A program made the position numbers and the translations under genes. Under the pieces are notes generated by a model. The model was not told the DNA's origin. It did not search any database and saw only the letters and a list, made by a program, of their open reading frames with translations. Source: Heterodera schachtii (taxonomy: Eukaryota > Nematoda > Chromadorea > Rhabditida > Heteroderidae). Taken from it: a stretch of 64,000 bases of DNA. Location: NCBI GenBank assembly GCA_023374025.1, contig SIJG01000040.1, positions 1-64,000 on the forward strand, in the 5' to 3' direction. Below, piece after piece: positions 47,346-58,653 of this stretch (position 1 is its first letter; every line of letters begins with the position of its first letter).

Positions 47346-47437
47346 TTTGCAAGAATAAAAATAAAGAAAGAGAAGTTGACTTAAATGTATATTTGCAAGA
47401 ATAAAAATAAAGAAAGAGAAGATGACTTAAATGTATA
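47346..47437. repeat. 46-bp tandem duplication
   Basis: Two direct copies of a 46-bp unit beginning tttgcaagaataaa, differing at one base. Directly follows exon-c copy D. Confidence 0.85.
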
Positions 47438-47439
47438 AT

Positions 47440-48180
47440 GTGATAAGAACTTTAAAATTTAAATGTTTTTTTAGAATTGTTATGCATTATTATTTATTCA
47501 TTTACGAAAACTTAATTAATAATCATATAAAATATCTTAAATTAAAATAAATTCAAAAATAGCAAAAATACATATAACCGAATATACATAATAATATTAT
47601 TTCTATTGTTGTTTTAGTTCAAATGAATAGAGAGAATAGTTGATAATCATACAAACTCGAATAAAAAATAACTTAAAGAGAATTTTAAAAGCCCAAAAAC
47701 GGGTGAGGCATAAGAAATCGTGATTTTAAATAGCTAACTAATGAAAAAAAAAATTGATTATGCAACATTTAAAACCGATTGAGGGAAGGAGCCAAGATAA
47801 TTTGAAAAAGGCATAAAAAGTAAAATTACTTCAATGACACAGAAAAATTTGAAAATCAAAAAGCTATGGAAAGGAACATAGGATGATGTTATTTAATTAA
47901 CAATATTAATAATTATAAAATATAAAAATTTAACAATTAAATGTTATTATAGCGAATAATTAGAATAATAGTAAAGTTGAGAAAAAATACAAATACCAAA
48001 ATTTTAAGGATAATAAATATTTTTCCTATATAAAAAGAAAAACTGTACGTTTCTCTATTAGATGCTACAAACAAAAATGTTCATTAAATATAAAAAATCA
48101 AAAATAATATATATATATATTTTTTATTATTAGCGAAGAAAGTAGAAAGAATAGTTGACACAAATATTATTAATATTCAA
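47440..48180. other. A-rich stretch, nothing recognised
   Basis: No island or repeat apart from an (AT)n run at 48106-48120. Confidence 0.4.
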
Positions 48181-48183
48181 ATA

Positions 48184-48345
48184 AAATCAAAATATGTACA
48201 TAGTAAGCCGGCAGTTTGGATAGGCGAGCCGCTGAATGTAGAAGGGTTTGTGTGGCTTGAAGCCACTTAACCGGTGGAGCTGGATATTGACCGCCTGGTA
48301 TTCATGGGGGCACCAAGGATTGCCCAAAGAAGCGGTGATATATAA
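48184..48345 (+). pseudogene. Coding relic, 53 codons with one internal stop
   Basis: A GC-rich island in AT-rich DNA. The frame reads KPAVWIGEPLNVEGFVWLEA, then a TAA (48268) that one C-to-T change could create, then DIDRLVFMGAPRIAQRSGD. Residue mix is that of a normal folded protein. No family recognised and no copy in the window. It looks like an exon of a former gene or transposon. Confidence 0.45.
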
Positions 48346-48679
48346 ACGAGAAAATGCGACCAGTCGAATTTTAAATAAGAAAATTAAATATTAAAAATTA
48401 CATAATACTTAAACAAATGGGAATAAAATATTGATTATTATACAGGTTGTGATTTGAAAAAAAAATTATTTTAATAAAAATATAACCAAAAAAGATGTAA
48501 GATACATAAAATATCTATAAAGCAAATCAAATACTAAATTCAAGGCAATATTAGTACCTATTTATAATTTTTTGCTTTTTTCTATGTAAGTAAGTTCAAT
48601 TTTTTTAGTAGCAAATAAATTAAAAATTTCATTTTCATTTATGTATTAAAATAATTATTTTCTCTTGTAACAAAAAATT

Positions 48680-49335
48680 TATGGTTTTATGAATTTTTGA
48701 AAAAATTAAAATCTAATTTCAAAAATTTTGGTTCATATTTTCGTATTTTTTGTCCATATTCAACGTTTTTGTCCATATTTCGTCAATATTTTAGATTTGT
48801 TTATCCATATAAATCCGGGCCCTATTAATAACTGATTTTAAACAAAAAGGGCCATTTTTATAAAAAAAAATATAAGTTAATGATTCTATGTATTTTGCTG
48901 ATTTACTCAACAAAGAAATAAAATAGATTTTTGCTGAGATGGAATTGCCTAGACGGAGTTCACCTCTTACCGTGATAACGCCACATTAAAAAAAAAGCAA
49001 TTTTATGAATATTTTCTTCGGATTTCACTGAAAATGGGCAATTTTATATTCAAATTTTGAAATCTTGGGGGATTTATGGGCCGGCGGCGACGATAAGCAC
49101 CGCCGGAATTTTTTTTGGGATTTTTAGTTTTATTAAAAAAAAATTTTTTAATTTACAATAATTTTTCCTCTTTTCTCCCTTTACCGGCGACCCACGCTCC
49201 GAAAGGGTCTAAAAATTTCTCGGTTTCCGAGACTAAAAACCCGAAACCGGGAACCGAGACCGGGAAGCGAAAAACCCGATAAATTTCCCAACTCGGGAAC
49301 CGAGAACCGAGACACTCGCACATCTCTAAAAAGCA
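48680..49335. repeat. T-rich repeat with degraded GC hairpin and GAGACC zone
   Basis: 'tttttgtccatatt' phrases at 48740-48800, a degraded copy of the 26-base hairpin at 49081-49106 (two mismatched pairs, GATA loop kept), and a zone of ccgaaaccgggaaccgag repeats at 49190-49325. Similar ingredients, hairpins plus 'ctcgagaccgaaaatttcccgag', occur at 5925-6320, so both belong to one repeat family. The 84-codon minus frame is an artefact of the repeats. Confidence 0.6.
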
Positions 49336-49399
49336 CATAAGCAATTCGAGAACAAATTTATGCCCAATTTTAGACTTATGGAAAAAACATATTACAAAA

Positions 49400-50640
49400 T
49401 ATAACAATTATTATTCAATTCATTTTTTCATTTATAAAATACATAAGAATATAGATTATCTTTTACTGTTATACTGAAACTATTACAAATTATATAAAAT
49501 AAAAAAAATCAATCTTAGGTGATTTCTATTGGTTTAATCCGATCGATAAATATTATGCTGACAATACAATTCTTTACCATTTATTTGAATAAGCATTATT
49601 TACTAAAATATAATATTATAATATTTCATGCTTCATTTTAAGTAAATTAACATCAATTGCCGTGCCATATAGCTTCAAAAGTTAAAGATGAAAATAGATG
49701 AAAAAACAAGACCTAATTAATAAATAAAACCAAAATATAAAATATTTATTTAAATAAATTAATTACTATAAAAAAACAATATTTAGTAAGACAATAGGAA
49801 TAAGGAAACAAAGCAAGAAATATAGAAAACGTGCCGAACAAAATGCACCGGTGCAACAGGAGGATCCCGGTCAAAAGGAAACGTACATGGCATTTTGGTT
49901 GGATAAAATAAATTTTAATCATTTTATAAACATTCAAAGGTTTTTAATAAAAAGAGTTTAACAATACTTATGAAAACAAATAAATATTTGATAAAAACTT
50001 ATATACTAAAGAATAAATTATTATAATATACACCGATAAGAGCAGATAAAAAAAATGTAATTAAACTTTTTAATTAAATTTAATTTCAAATAAAAATAAA
50101 TCTACCACTTTATATGTATTCGTTTGTGTTGCAAATTAGTTTATAATTAAATAAAAATTAACTAAACAACTTACAAATATACCTATATTTTGAACAAATG
50201 TTAAAAGAAATTCAAACCGACTAAAATTAGAGCAACAAATAAAAAGATTATTATTTATAAATATAGAAAATTTAAATCACTAAATTAACATGGGCATGCG
50301 TATTCACAATGGTCCTAAAAAGTTTTCAATTTAATAAGAAATTTTAATAGATCGAATCAAATATAGAAAGGATTAAGAAAGAAACAACATTATTAGGTTT
50401 TTGTAATTTAATAATTTTGCTGTTAAAATAATTAACCCTGATTTATTTAAATAAAAAAGTTAAAAATCAAAGAAATTTTTTTCTAGCAATTTTGAAATAA
50501 AATAAATTTTAACATAGATGCAAGTGTTGAGTTTGAAGAACTCAAATAAACACAAAAGTACTAAAAAAATATGTTAGGTATTTGAAAAAAATTTTTATTA
50601 ACCGAGATGAAAAATAATTTTAAAAGATTATGAATAAGAT
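49400..50640. other. A-rich stretch, nothing recognised
   Basis: 49325-49395 holds a short exon-g relic. Otherwise featureless. Confidence 0.4.
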
Positions 50641-50644
50641 TAAA

Positions 50645-50760
50645 TAAAATTAATAATCTTTGGAATTGCAAGAAGATCTGCTATAAAAATGGGTAAATAA
50701 AGTAGAGCTGCGACTGAGATTTTCCAAATATTTAACAAAGGCTAAAATTATTTGAATAAA
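50645..50760 (+). pseudogene. Exon relic e, copy 2
   Basis: Aligns with 20755-20830 and 57078-57170 ('tggaattgcaagaag', 'gagatttt', 'caaaggctaaaa') but has several stops in the inferred frame. Confidence 0.4.
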
Positions 50761-50849
50761 AAACGAAACGGATAATCGCTTATAACTTTTGAATTATGGA
50801 AACAGAAAAAAACTCGATGAGCAAAATAAATCATAATATTTTAATGTAA

Positions 50850-51424
50850 AATTCAATCAATCAATCAATCAATCATTTATACGCAAAAGCGTAACGCCGA
50901 AAAATAAAGAAATAATAATATCAAAACAATCAATTGGTCACTTTTGGAGCTGGGGTGGCAAAGAAATCAACAAATTCAGATCAGATCTTTCAAGAAGTTT
51001 GGCAAACTCATTAGGATTTAGTAATCTCGTCTCTAGGTAAAAAGTCTATAGAGACGAGAGGTTCGAATAACGAATTATATCTAGCATTGGTTGAGCAAAA
51101 AGCTGTCCTTATAGTGAATTCGTTTTTTTTACAGGTTTTTTGGAAAAAGAAAAGGATTCGTTATTTTGTAAATTTATTTTACCTAAAATTATTTCATGAA
51201 AAAGTTAAGTCTATTTTTAACCTACGACTCTTAAGCGACTTTTGATCATAAATGTTTAACAATTCAGCATAATTAGGTAAATCAACAGTACAATTGCTAC
51301 GTCTAAATATTACTCTCAAAAAAGTTTTTTGAACATTCTCCAATTTTCCTATATCCTTTTTTAAATAAGGATTGAAAATTGGAGATCCGAATTCTAAAAT
51401 TGGTCTGCAATAAATATTAAACAA
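50850..51424 (-). mobile_element. LINE 3' end with (TGAT)n tail
   Basis: Minus-strand frame 51424-51194 reads YCRPILEFGSPIFNPYLKKD, then KLENVQKTFLRVIFRR and KSLKSRRLKIDL, the conserved region after the RT domain in jockey/CR1-type LINEs. Further frames down to about 51010 (NNESFSFSKKPVKK, FEPLVSIDFLPRDEI) continue it with frameshifts. The element ends near 50856 in a tandem tgat repeat, as LINE 3' ends often do. 5' truncated; different family from the LINE at 31.8 kb. Confidence 0.85.
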
Positions 51425-51429
51425 TTACA

Positions 51430-53275
51430 AGTATTTTCGTATCACGAAAATTTAAAATAATAGCATAGCATATATGAAATAAAAAATTTTATGAAAAGCC
51501 TCACTTAATCACTACTAATCATATAAAGGAAATTTATTGAACGAAAAGAAATTTATAACAATTATAATCATTAATTCTTTAAAAAGAAATTAAAACAATA
51601 AAGTTTCAAATGAACTACTAAATTGAGGTGAAAATAATATGATTTTTTATGAGTTATATTAATTGTTTCTAAAAAGAAATGAAGAATAATTTATCTACAT
51701 TGCATGACCATGCGTAAACTTAGAAAAATTTAAATAAATAAATAAATAATTAATTTACATTACAAAGCAGTAATAAATGCAACATTAATAAACATGTGAA
51801 GTAATTAACTATAGCGAAATCCGTGACATTCTACAGGAAAACGGCATAAGATATGACAAGTGTACAATAAATTTTTATATTTTACTCATCAATATAAACC
51901 ATTGATTCTATCAGAAATTTTTAATTAATTATATCTATATGCATAATGACCCAAATTATTTCAAATCCTATTGTGTCGATACAAATGCCACAAAAAATAT
52001 CGAAGAAATTAGAAATTTTAAATGATTGATTTGCTTTAATGTATTATAATAATACAAACATAATTATGAGATTATAAACATAAATACAGCCATTGGTTCT
52101 TTAAATATATTCTTATAAAAATATTTATGACTACTTGGAATTTACAAAATTGTTTTCATTATTTAATATTAAAAATTATGTTATCAAACAAAATATAAAA
52201 CAAACCATATACATAAGTGAATAATAAAAAATTATTATATTAGAAAATTTCATATATAACATACATAAAATAAGTTAAAATATTTATCAATAATAATTCG
52301 GTAGAAGTTCAAAAATTGTCATTTCATGAACTTGCAAAATAAGTTTGAAACGATGAATTTGGAAAGCAACTAATTCAAAAGTCTAATATTACTTTAATAA
52401 AAAGAAAATATACTGCTTGAACTATTGTAAAATAAAATATAATCTTATAATGTTATTTATTATTTTTAAAAATTTTAAATATATTAATATTATGCAGAAA
52501 TTTAAATCAAAATTAAAATAAAAATTTTTTATCGAGTTTGGAATATTTACCGTTTCTCTGCGCATGAATTTTTATAAAAAAATTCATAAAATTTTTTATT
52601 TTTTTAAATACTCATTGGCGAATTTTTGCTTAATCGACAATTTTAAAAGCATAACGTAAAAAAAGAAAAGTTCCGAAACTAACCAGGGATTACAAAGAAA
52701 AAGAGAAATAAAAAGTACATAGCCGTAATTAATATGAAATTGATGCCGCAACATAAATGTCGATGTTCTGGCACTTGAATTAAAAATATTTACATAAGTT
52801 TAAAGAAATCATAGCCATAATAATTTTTTGATATTTTAATGGAAATTACAAAATTCTTTATTTCTGCACTAAAAATATACAACTATTGGGAATAGAAAAA
52901 GATTCAAAAATACTTTAAATAAAAATGCAATTAATAATTAATTTCTTGTTTATCTGCAAAATAGTACATGAATGGAAACTGAATTAATGGCTCAGAACCA
53001 AGAAAATTATTAAATAAAGATTTCAATGCAAAGACAGAATGAATTTTAAACGGTCCTTTTCAAAAGATTAATAAATTATAAAAGAATAAAATAAATAAAC
53101 AAATATATGTTATAAAAATAAGTTCATTAAAATCTTCAATTCAGGAGTATATCGCAAGTAAAATGATAATAAATATTCATTCTGCTATTAAATTAATTAC
53201 ATACAACTTACAAGTATAAAATGAATATGCCTGCTTGTTATAACGAAATGAACATTAATATAAATATAGGACGTT
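51430..53275. other. A-rich stretch, nothing recognised
   Basis: Only a short open piece at 51815-51855. No repeats recognised. Confidence 0.4.
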
Positions 53276-53281
53276 TAAAAA

Positions 53282-54660
53282 TTTAATTTACAAAATACAT
53301 AATTTATTTATTTTTTTATATTTATTGGTTTCTCTAAAAAGCGCTCAAACGCCTCAAATAATACAAAAAATTTAATATAAAATTTGAAAAATAAAAGGAT
53401 TGTCTATATATATATAAAAAATATATTCATCTCGGGTGAATTTAGAAGAAAACCTAGAGGCATGATAAAAAAGTTTCGCAAGAAGATAACATATAAAAAA
53501 TATTCGAATAAGCTGTTTTAAATTGTATGTTTACAAAAGAACTTGAAAGGTATTCTGAATACATGGATTAAATTGCAAGAGTATATAGAATAATCAATAT
53601 ATTAAAGAATATGAAATGAACATTTAAACAATTAATTATTTAAAAGTATTTTATAAAAATTAATATTTTATATTGATATTAAAAAGGTCTAACTATTACT
53701 CATCTACATTGCAATTATTTAATTGATAACTAAAAATTTTAAAATTGCAAATGGTCCTTACGCTAACTTCTCCTAAGTAGACATGAGACAAATTAAAATT
53801 TTTACATAGAAGAAAGAAAAATTGTACTTAATTTTATTTTTATTATAAAAAATATTATAAAATCGAAATGCCTAATTGAAAAATTTCATTATAAAGAAAG
53901 AAACAATTTTTTTAAGATTTATTAAATTCACCATTAAATCAGAATTCTGAACTAGAGAATCAATATCATTATAATTTTGCCCCAATATGGATTTCTCGGA
54001 CAAGAGAATATAAAGTGATTATAGAATTAAAAAAAGCATAAATGAAAGCTGGAACAAATATAACGAAAATTCAATAATTTTGAAATAATAATTAATATTT
54101 TAAGACAACGTATAAAATTAGCAATTTCACTTAAAAAAGAGGAAATAATTTAATTAACAAAATATAAATAAATGCAAAATTAATTGGAAATTTTGAATTC
54201 ACAGCGCATGAGTTAAAACAATTATATAAAATTATTAAAGGTTATTTAAAAAGAAAATTAGAAACCGAGTTTATAAATATAAAAAATAATAAAAAGCTAA
54301 AATGAACCTCAAATTGAAAGACGGAGAAGTCGTTTTTAATCTTTTGCATTATATTATGATAATTTTTTGAAAATTAGGTATGCTATTAGATAACAAATAT
54401 AGCAAAATACAAACTATTAAATTAATAATACGTATTTATTAGAAAAAAATGCTAAAGAAGCAATTTTGTTGTACATCAACAAATTCGTTGTTTCTCTTGT
54501 TTGTGAGTTGTATATACAATGTTAACAAGTTTTTTGTTCAAGACTATGAATTTATTTACAAATACACAAAGGTTTACTTATAAAATTTCAAAATAAGCAG
54601 ACATTTAAAAAACACGTTTCAATAAAAACGAAACAGATCAATCTTATTTAATAATAAAAG
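53282..54660 (+). repeat. Duplicated block, copy 2 (of 8414-9890)
   Basis: Carries exon islands m (53522-53593, truncated), p (53916-54041, one codon deleted, otherwise open) and n (54168-54305, open). A piece around 54301-54370 reads LKLKDGEVVFNLLHYI and is open here but broken in copy 1. The block lies 1.0 kb upstream of a larger exon series. Confidence 0.9.
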
Positions 54661-54899
54661 GGAATAAACATTGCTAAATATTAAAGTTAAGAAATTTTTT
54701 AATTAAAAGAAAAATAAAAAGATTAAAATATGAGGCTTCTTTAAATATTTGAACTTTCTTTTTCTCAAAACTATTACCGAAAAATATTCGAATAGAGCGA
54801 AACTTCTAGTAAAATAATTATGACGGCGTAAGCAATAATATATAAAATAAAATGCAAAATGATGAAAATGAAGGCGCTTGATTATTTGAATTCGAAATA

Positions 54900-55158
54900 A
54901 TGTTGGAAGGATCGAACTTCATGGCCATTTATCCAAAGGACTCTTTTGAATTTTCCTCTATTCCCAAGTCAATGGTTATGCCATACTGGGAAAAATACTT
55001 CTCAACTGAAGGCGAACAATATTTATCTGTCTGGGTTTTGGAAGGAAGATGCGGACAAAATTATAATCGAGAACAAAATGCAAGAAATTCTGAATAAAAA
55101 TGGCACTTTGCTGAGTGAAAACATGGAAATGACTTACATGCAATTTTCACTTTTTTAA
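54900..55158 (+). pseudogene. Unidentified coding region, two overlapping frames
   Basis: Frame 54900-55097 reads MAIYPKDSFEFSSIPKSMVM, then PYWEKYFSTEGEQYLS. Frame 54946-55158 continues better at the 3' side as WKEDADKIIIENKMQEILNK. A single shift near 55035 would join them. GC content rises here and marks the left part of a different insertion or gene that continues to 57.1 kb. No family recognised. Confidence 0.4.
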
Positions 55159-55225
55159 ATCGCCCTATTCAAATGATTGCGCATTACTGAACGAAAAACA
55201 ATCTCCCACCCCCCACCCCCCAATA

Positions 55226-56761
55226 ATGTCTGAATCGGCAAATGTGCCAATAATTATTTCCGACGACAAAAGTGGCGTAGATGAAGCAGAAAAGAATGAG
55301 CTGCCAAAGGAACAGAAGGCCGTCAATTCGGCGCAACGCCCTTATGCGCCGATCCTGACCCCATTTCCACGTGCGCACGTGCAAGTGATTCGTCCCGAGC
55401 ACGTCGACTTGTATAAAACACAACACCGACTGGCCGAGATTGAATGGCAAATTCAGCTAATGAAATAGGAAAAAGCGAAAATTGAGAGAGAAGAGGAGGA
55501 GGAAGAGGAGATCAGAGCACGGAGAGCAAAAATGAGAAGCGAAGAGAAGACCGAAGAACGAAAGAGATCAAAGAAGCGAAGCAAAGGCGAAGAAAATAAG
55601 AGAAGAAGAAGGGGAAAAGACAAAGAGAGACGCAAAAGATCAGAGAGGTGTTCAAACAGGCGCTCCTGTAAAGATTTCGGAAAAAAACGAAGGAAGAGAG
55701 AGAAGCCAAAGCGAAGAAAGATGCCGAAGAAAAGGAAAAGAGAGACGCAGAGGTAAAAGCGAAGAAAGATACCGAGGAAAAAGAAAAAAGAGACGCAGAA
55801 GAGAAAGCAAAGAAAGAGGCAGAAGCAAAAGCAAAAAAAGATGACAAGGAAAAGGCAGAGAAAGAAAGGGAAGAGACAGAGAAACAATCTGGGGAAAAAT
55901 CAAGAAAATCGAAAAAGAGAAAAAATAAGAAACTAAGTGAAAGCGAAAAAAGCGAAGAGAGAAAAGAAGCAGAAGGGAACGCGGATGGTCAAAAAGAACC
56001 ATTAAGCGCGGAATGGCAGTGGGCAATTGACGAAGTCCAAAGGTTGTGCGTAGACAAAGATGCAGAAGATAAGTCAAAGAGAGAGACAGAAGAGAAGGCA
56101 AAGAGAGACGCAGCAGAAAAGATGAGAAGGGAAAACGAAGAGAAAGGAAGAATGGAAGCAGTGGCCAAAGCCAAGAAAGACAAGAAAGACAACGAAGGAA
56201 AAAAAGACCCAATAGGATCATACATTGCTTATTATGTTGATCCATGGGCAGAGGAATCGATTGAGGGGAGCCCTGAGGAGGCGAGAAAAAGTGAGCAAAA
56301 AAAAAGAATTGACGGCAGAAGAACGGGACAAGGCATTCAGAGAGTTCGAGAATGCCGACACGTCACTGGACGCAAGGCCGAGAATGGGAAGTGCGGGCCA
56401 ACGGTTCGCGCGAAATTTAATGGGGCCCGTGGAGAACAACATAATAAAAAACCCGGGGATTCCCCCGGAAGGGCGCGGCAAATGGGGTGACAACAAATCG
56501 GAAGATGGCCGATGGACGGGCCCCTCCACGGGATTTGTAAATCGATGGCACATTCCGCGCAAGAGGCCATTAGATGTGAGCCCGGTCAGAACGCTGACCA
56601 CCGAGGCAAAAGTTGAAAAAGTGAGAGGAGTTCTCTTCGAATGCACTCACATCCTTCGGGATGTGATGAACGAGATGGCGAAGAAAAAGAAAGAGGTGAT
56701 AGAAGAGAAACAGGATGAGAACAGAAAGGAAGCTGAGGAGGAAGAGAAGCAGAAAAAATAA
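55226..56761 (+). pseudogene. Lys/Glu-rich coiled-coil protein, broken by one stop and two frameshifts
   Basis: Starts at ATG 55226. An N-terminal part (VDLYKTQHRLAEIEWQIQ) is followed by an in-frame TAG at 55466, then Lys/Arg/Glu-rich sequence. At the A7 run near 55680-55686 the frame changes to one that encodes repeats of the EKEKRDAEEKAKK type (to about 56290), predicted long charged helix, including EWQWAIDEVQRLCVD. At the A9 run near 56296-56304 it returns to the first frame: LTAEERDKAFREFENAD, a Gly/Pro-rich GC-rich part (56380-56580) and a final KKKK/EEEE tail ending at TAA 56759. The shifts compensate, so either a decaying gene or homopolymer errors. Function unknown; minus-strand frames here are shadows. 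Confidence 0.55.
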
Positions 56762-56984
56762 GAGGCAGGGTCAAGCGGCAGAGAAAGAAAGAAAGAATAT
56801 GGACCAAAGCGCACAAAATACATAATATATATACATATAACCAGTTATTAAACATTTTAAAATTTGGTACACTCAAAAAAATAATAATAAAAAAAATAAT
56901 AAATAAATAAAATAAACATTTTAATAAAAATTTTACTAAAAGTGTTGTTAACAAATCTTCTCGTTTAACCCCAAAAAGACACAA

Positions 56985-57075
56985 AGAGGGTCTTCCAAAT
57001 CTTAAGCGGGGTGCGCCTCCCGCGTCGTGGATGTCCGGCGGCGGGAGGCCCAACGCCCAACAAGGGCACGTTTCA
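56985..57075. other. GC-rich patch at right edge of the insertion
   Basis: A block of ggtgcgcctcccgcg and ggcggcgggaggcccaac type sequence, far above the local GC. It abuts exon relic e at 57078, where the first bases of that relic (seen at 20758) are missing, so it marks an insertion boundary. Readable on either strand for about 45 codons; no family recognised. Confidence 0.45.
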
Positions 57076-57077
57076 TA

Positions 57078-57180
57078 CTCTGCGATAAAAATGAGGAAAT
57101 AAAGAAGAAAGCGACCGAGATTTCCCAAAATACACAAAGGCTAAAAATTTTTAAATAAAAAACAAAACGGATAAATTTAC
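57078..57180 (+). pseudogene. Exon e, best copy
   Basis: Reads LCDKNEEIKKKATEISQNTQ, open to TAA near 57154. Copies at 20758 and 50650. Start of the longest exon series (e, c, t, k and following islands to 59.3 kb). Confidence 0.45.
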
Positions 57181-57559
57181 TAACATACTAAAAATTCCTA
57201 CAAGGAAATTGCGGATTAAATTTTAAAATTAATATTGATTTCAAAAAATGCACGTACTGCTGAAACGTGTCACTTATCTCAAGTTAATAAATGTACAAAA
57301 AAACTACTTTTTGCAGAATAAAAATAGCTATATTTATACTACAAAAAAATATTTGAAAGAAAGGATAAATAATGAAATCTGTTCGAACTATTTTTCATTT
57401 AAAAAGCATATTTAATTGATTGATGAAAAACAAAAAATTGTCATTACCTGAGAATTATTTTTGTTACGAACGGTATTCTTCATGTGAAATTGTTTTGAAT
57501 GATGAAATAATTTAATTAACAAACAATGACATTAATAAAATTTAAAAATTGTTATATAA

Positions 57560-57635
57560 CAACAAAGAAAAATGTCCAACCGACCTTAGACTCGGAAGAT
57601 TACACAATGAGATTCAAAAATAAGAAATCTTTAAG
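57560..57635 (+). pseudogene. Exon c, copy E with intact Arg codon
   Basis: In the Cys frame it reads KCPTDLRLGRLHNEI, with AGA where other copies have CGA or TGA. The synonymous exchange between copies supports this frame. Tentatively the second half of a FLYWCH finger. Confidence 0.45.
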
Positions 57636-58059
57636 TGATGAGAGTAATCATTAAGCAAAATAAATGAACATTTAAAAAAGTTAGACAAAAATTTTACTAA
57701 CAAAAAGAATGAAGGAAAAATGAATAAAAAAATATTATCTTTTGAGTGGAGCCCATGCTACCTTTAAAATAAAACAATTGGTATTTTTTTGAAAAGATAA
57801 ATATTTTTATAACATAAAAAATTGAAAACTGTAATTAATAAAATCAAAATTTTTAAAATATTAAAACTGCTATATGGAAATGAATTGGAATTAGAATAAA
57901 ATTGCATGTAATAATCTATTTGTGCCGCAGAAAATGTTTGCAAATAAATAAGTATTAAAAAGCCAAAAAAACAATTAATTAATACTTTTAAAATATTATA
58001 TGACCTTCATATTATTTTAAATATATATTTATTAAAATCAAATTTTTAAATTATTAAAA

Positions 58060-58140
58060 TAGCTATGTGGAAATTAATTGGTCACAGCAAGTTACTAGTG
58101 AAAAATTATCAAATCTGATTAATTTGAAGGTCTAAAATAT
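58060..58140 (+). pseudogene. Exon relic t, copy 4
   Basis: Reads SYVEINWSQQVTSEKLSNL and on to a stop at about 58132. It lies between exon c and exon k as at 33.6 and 44.7 kb. Confidence 0.45.
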
Positions 58141-58142
58141 AA

Positions 58143-58265
58143 CAAATTTATATTTGTGAACAAGATTTATCTTCATATAATTTGGAAGACAGACCCATCT
58201 TTATAGTATACTTCAGGGAAGAGACATGTAATATTGTTAAACAATGCGCGCTCGTTTTTAGGTAA
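58143..58265 (+). pseudogene. MULE-like transposase exon k, copy 2
   Basis: Open for 40 codons: LEDRPIFIVYFREETCNIVK then QCALVF. It is the homologue of 8191-8325, differing by whole codons. In MULE transposases the segment EDR.l.f.t...n...K......DGTF precedes the first catalytic Asp; here the DGT is replaced by 'ttaggtaactt', either a donor splice site (AG|GTAACT) or decay of gacggaactt. Best single piece of evidence for the MULE link. Confidence 0.5.
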
Positions 58266-58524
58266 CTTAAAAAACTAATGAGATAATTATGCCAATAATT
58301 GAAAAGAACTTTACAAAGAATAAAAACATCAATTAATCTAAATGTTGTTATTAGAAAAAGAGCCATACAATGCTTATTAATGTAAAATATAAAAAAAAAA
58401 AAATTTGAATCGCAATGTAGTATTAAACCAATTTTATTTGAATTTTTATTAGCATAATTTAGAAAATTCATAATAATTTTGATTTTGAAAAAATATAGAT
58501 ATTAAAAGCAATACCAAATAAAAG

Positions 58525-58653
58525 GAATCAGAATCATCTGAAATAAATTATGAAGCTAAGAAATTTGTTTTTGCGTTGAAAGAGGCGGCCAATGTCCGCT
58601 GCGAGAAGGACGATAGCTCGTCCTTTTCATGGATAGAAAAGTGCAGGAAATGA
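58525..58653 (+). other. Candidate terminal exon (43 codons)
   Basis: Opens at an acceptor-like aaaag and reads SSEINYEAKKFVFALKEAAN, then CEKDDSSSFSWIEKC, ending at TGA 58651. Balanced composition, two Cys, GC well above background, no break. No copy in the window. It is among the most protein-like islands; no family recognised. Confidence 0.4.

Noticed and set aside
55453..57137. Long minus-strand open frames (up to 197 codons)
   Set aside because: They are Leu/Phe/Ser-rich mirror images of the Lys/Glu-rich + strand gene; purine-rich coding strands leave stop-free complements.
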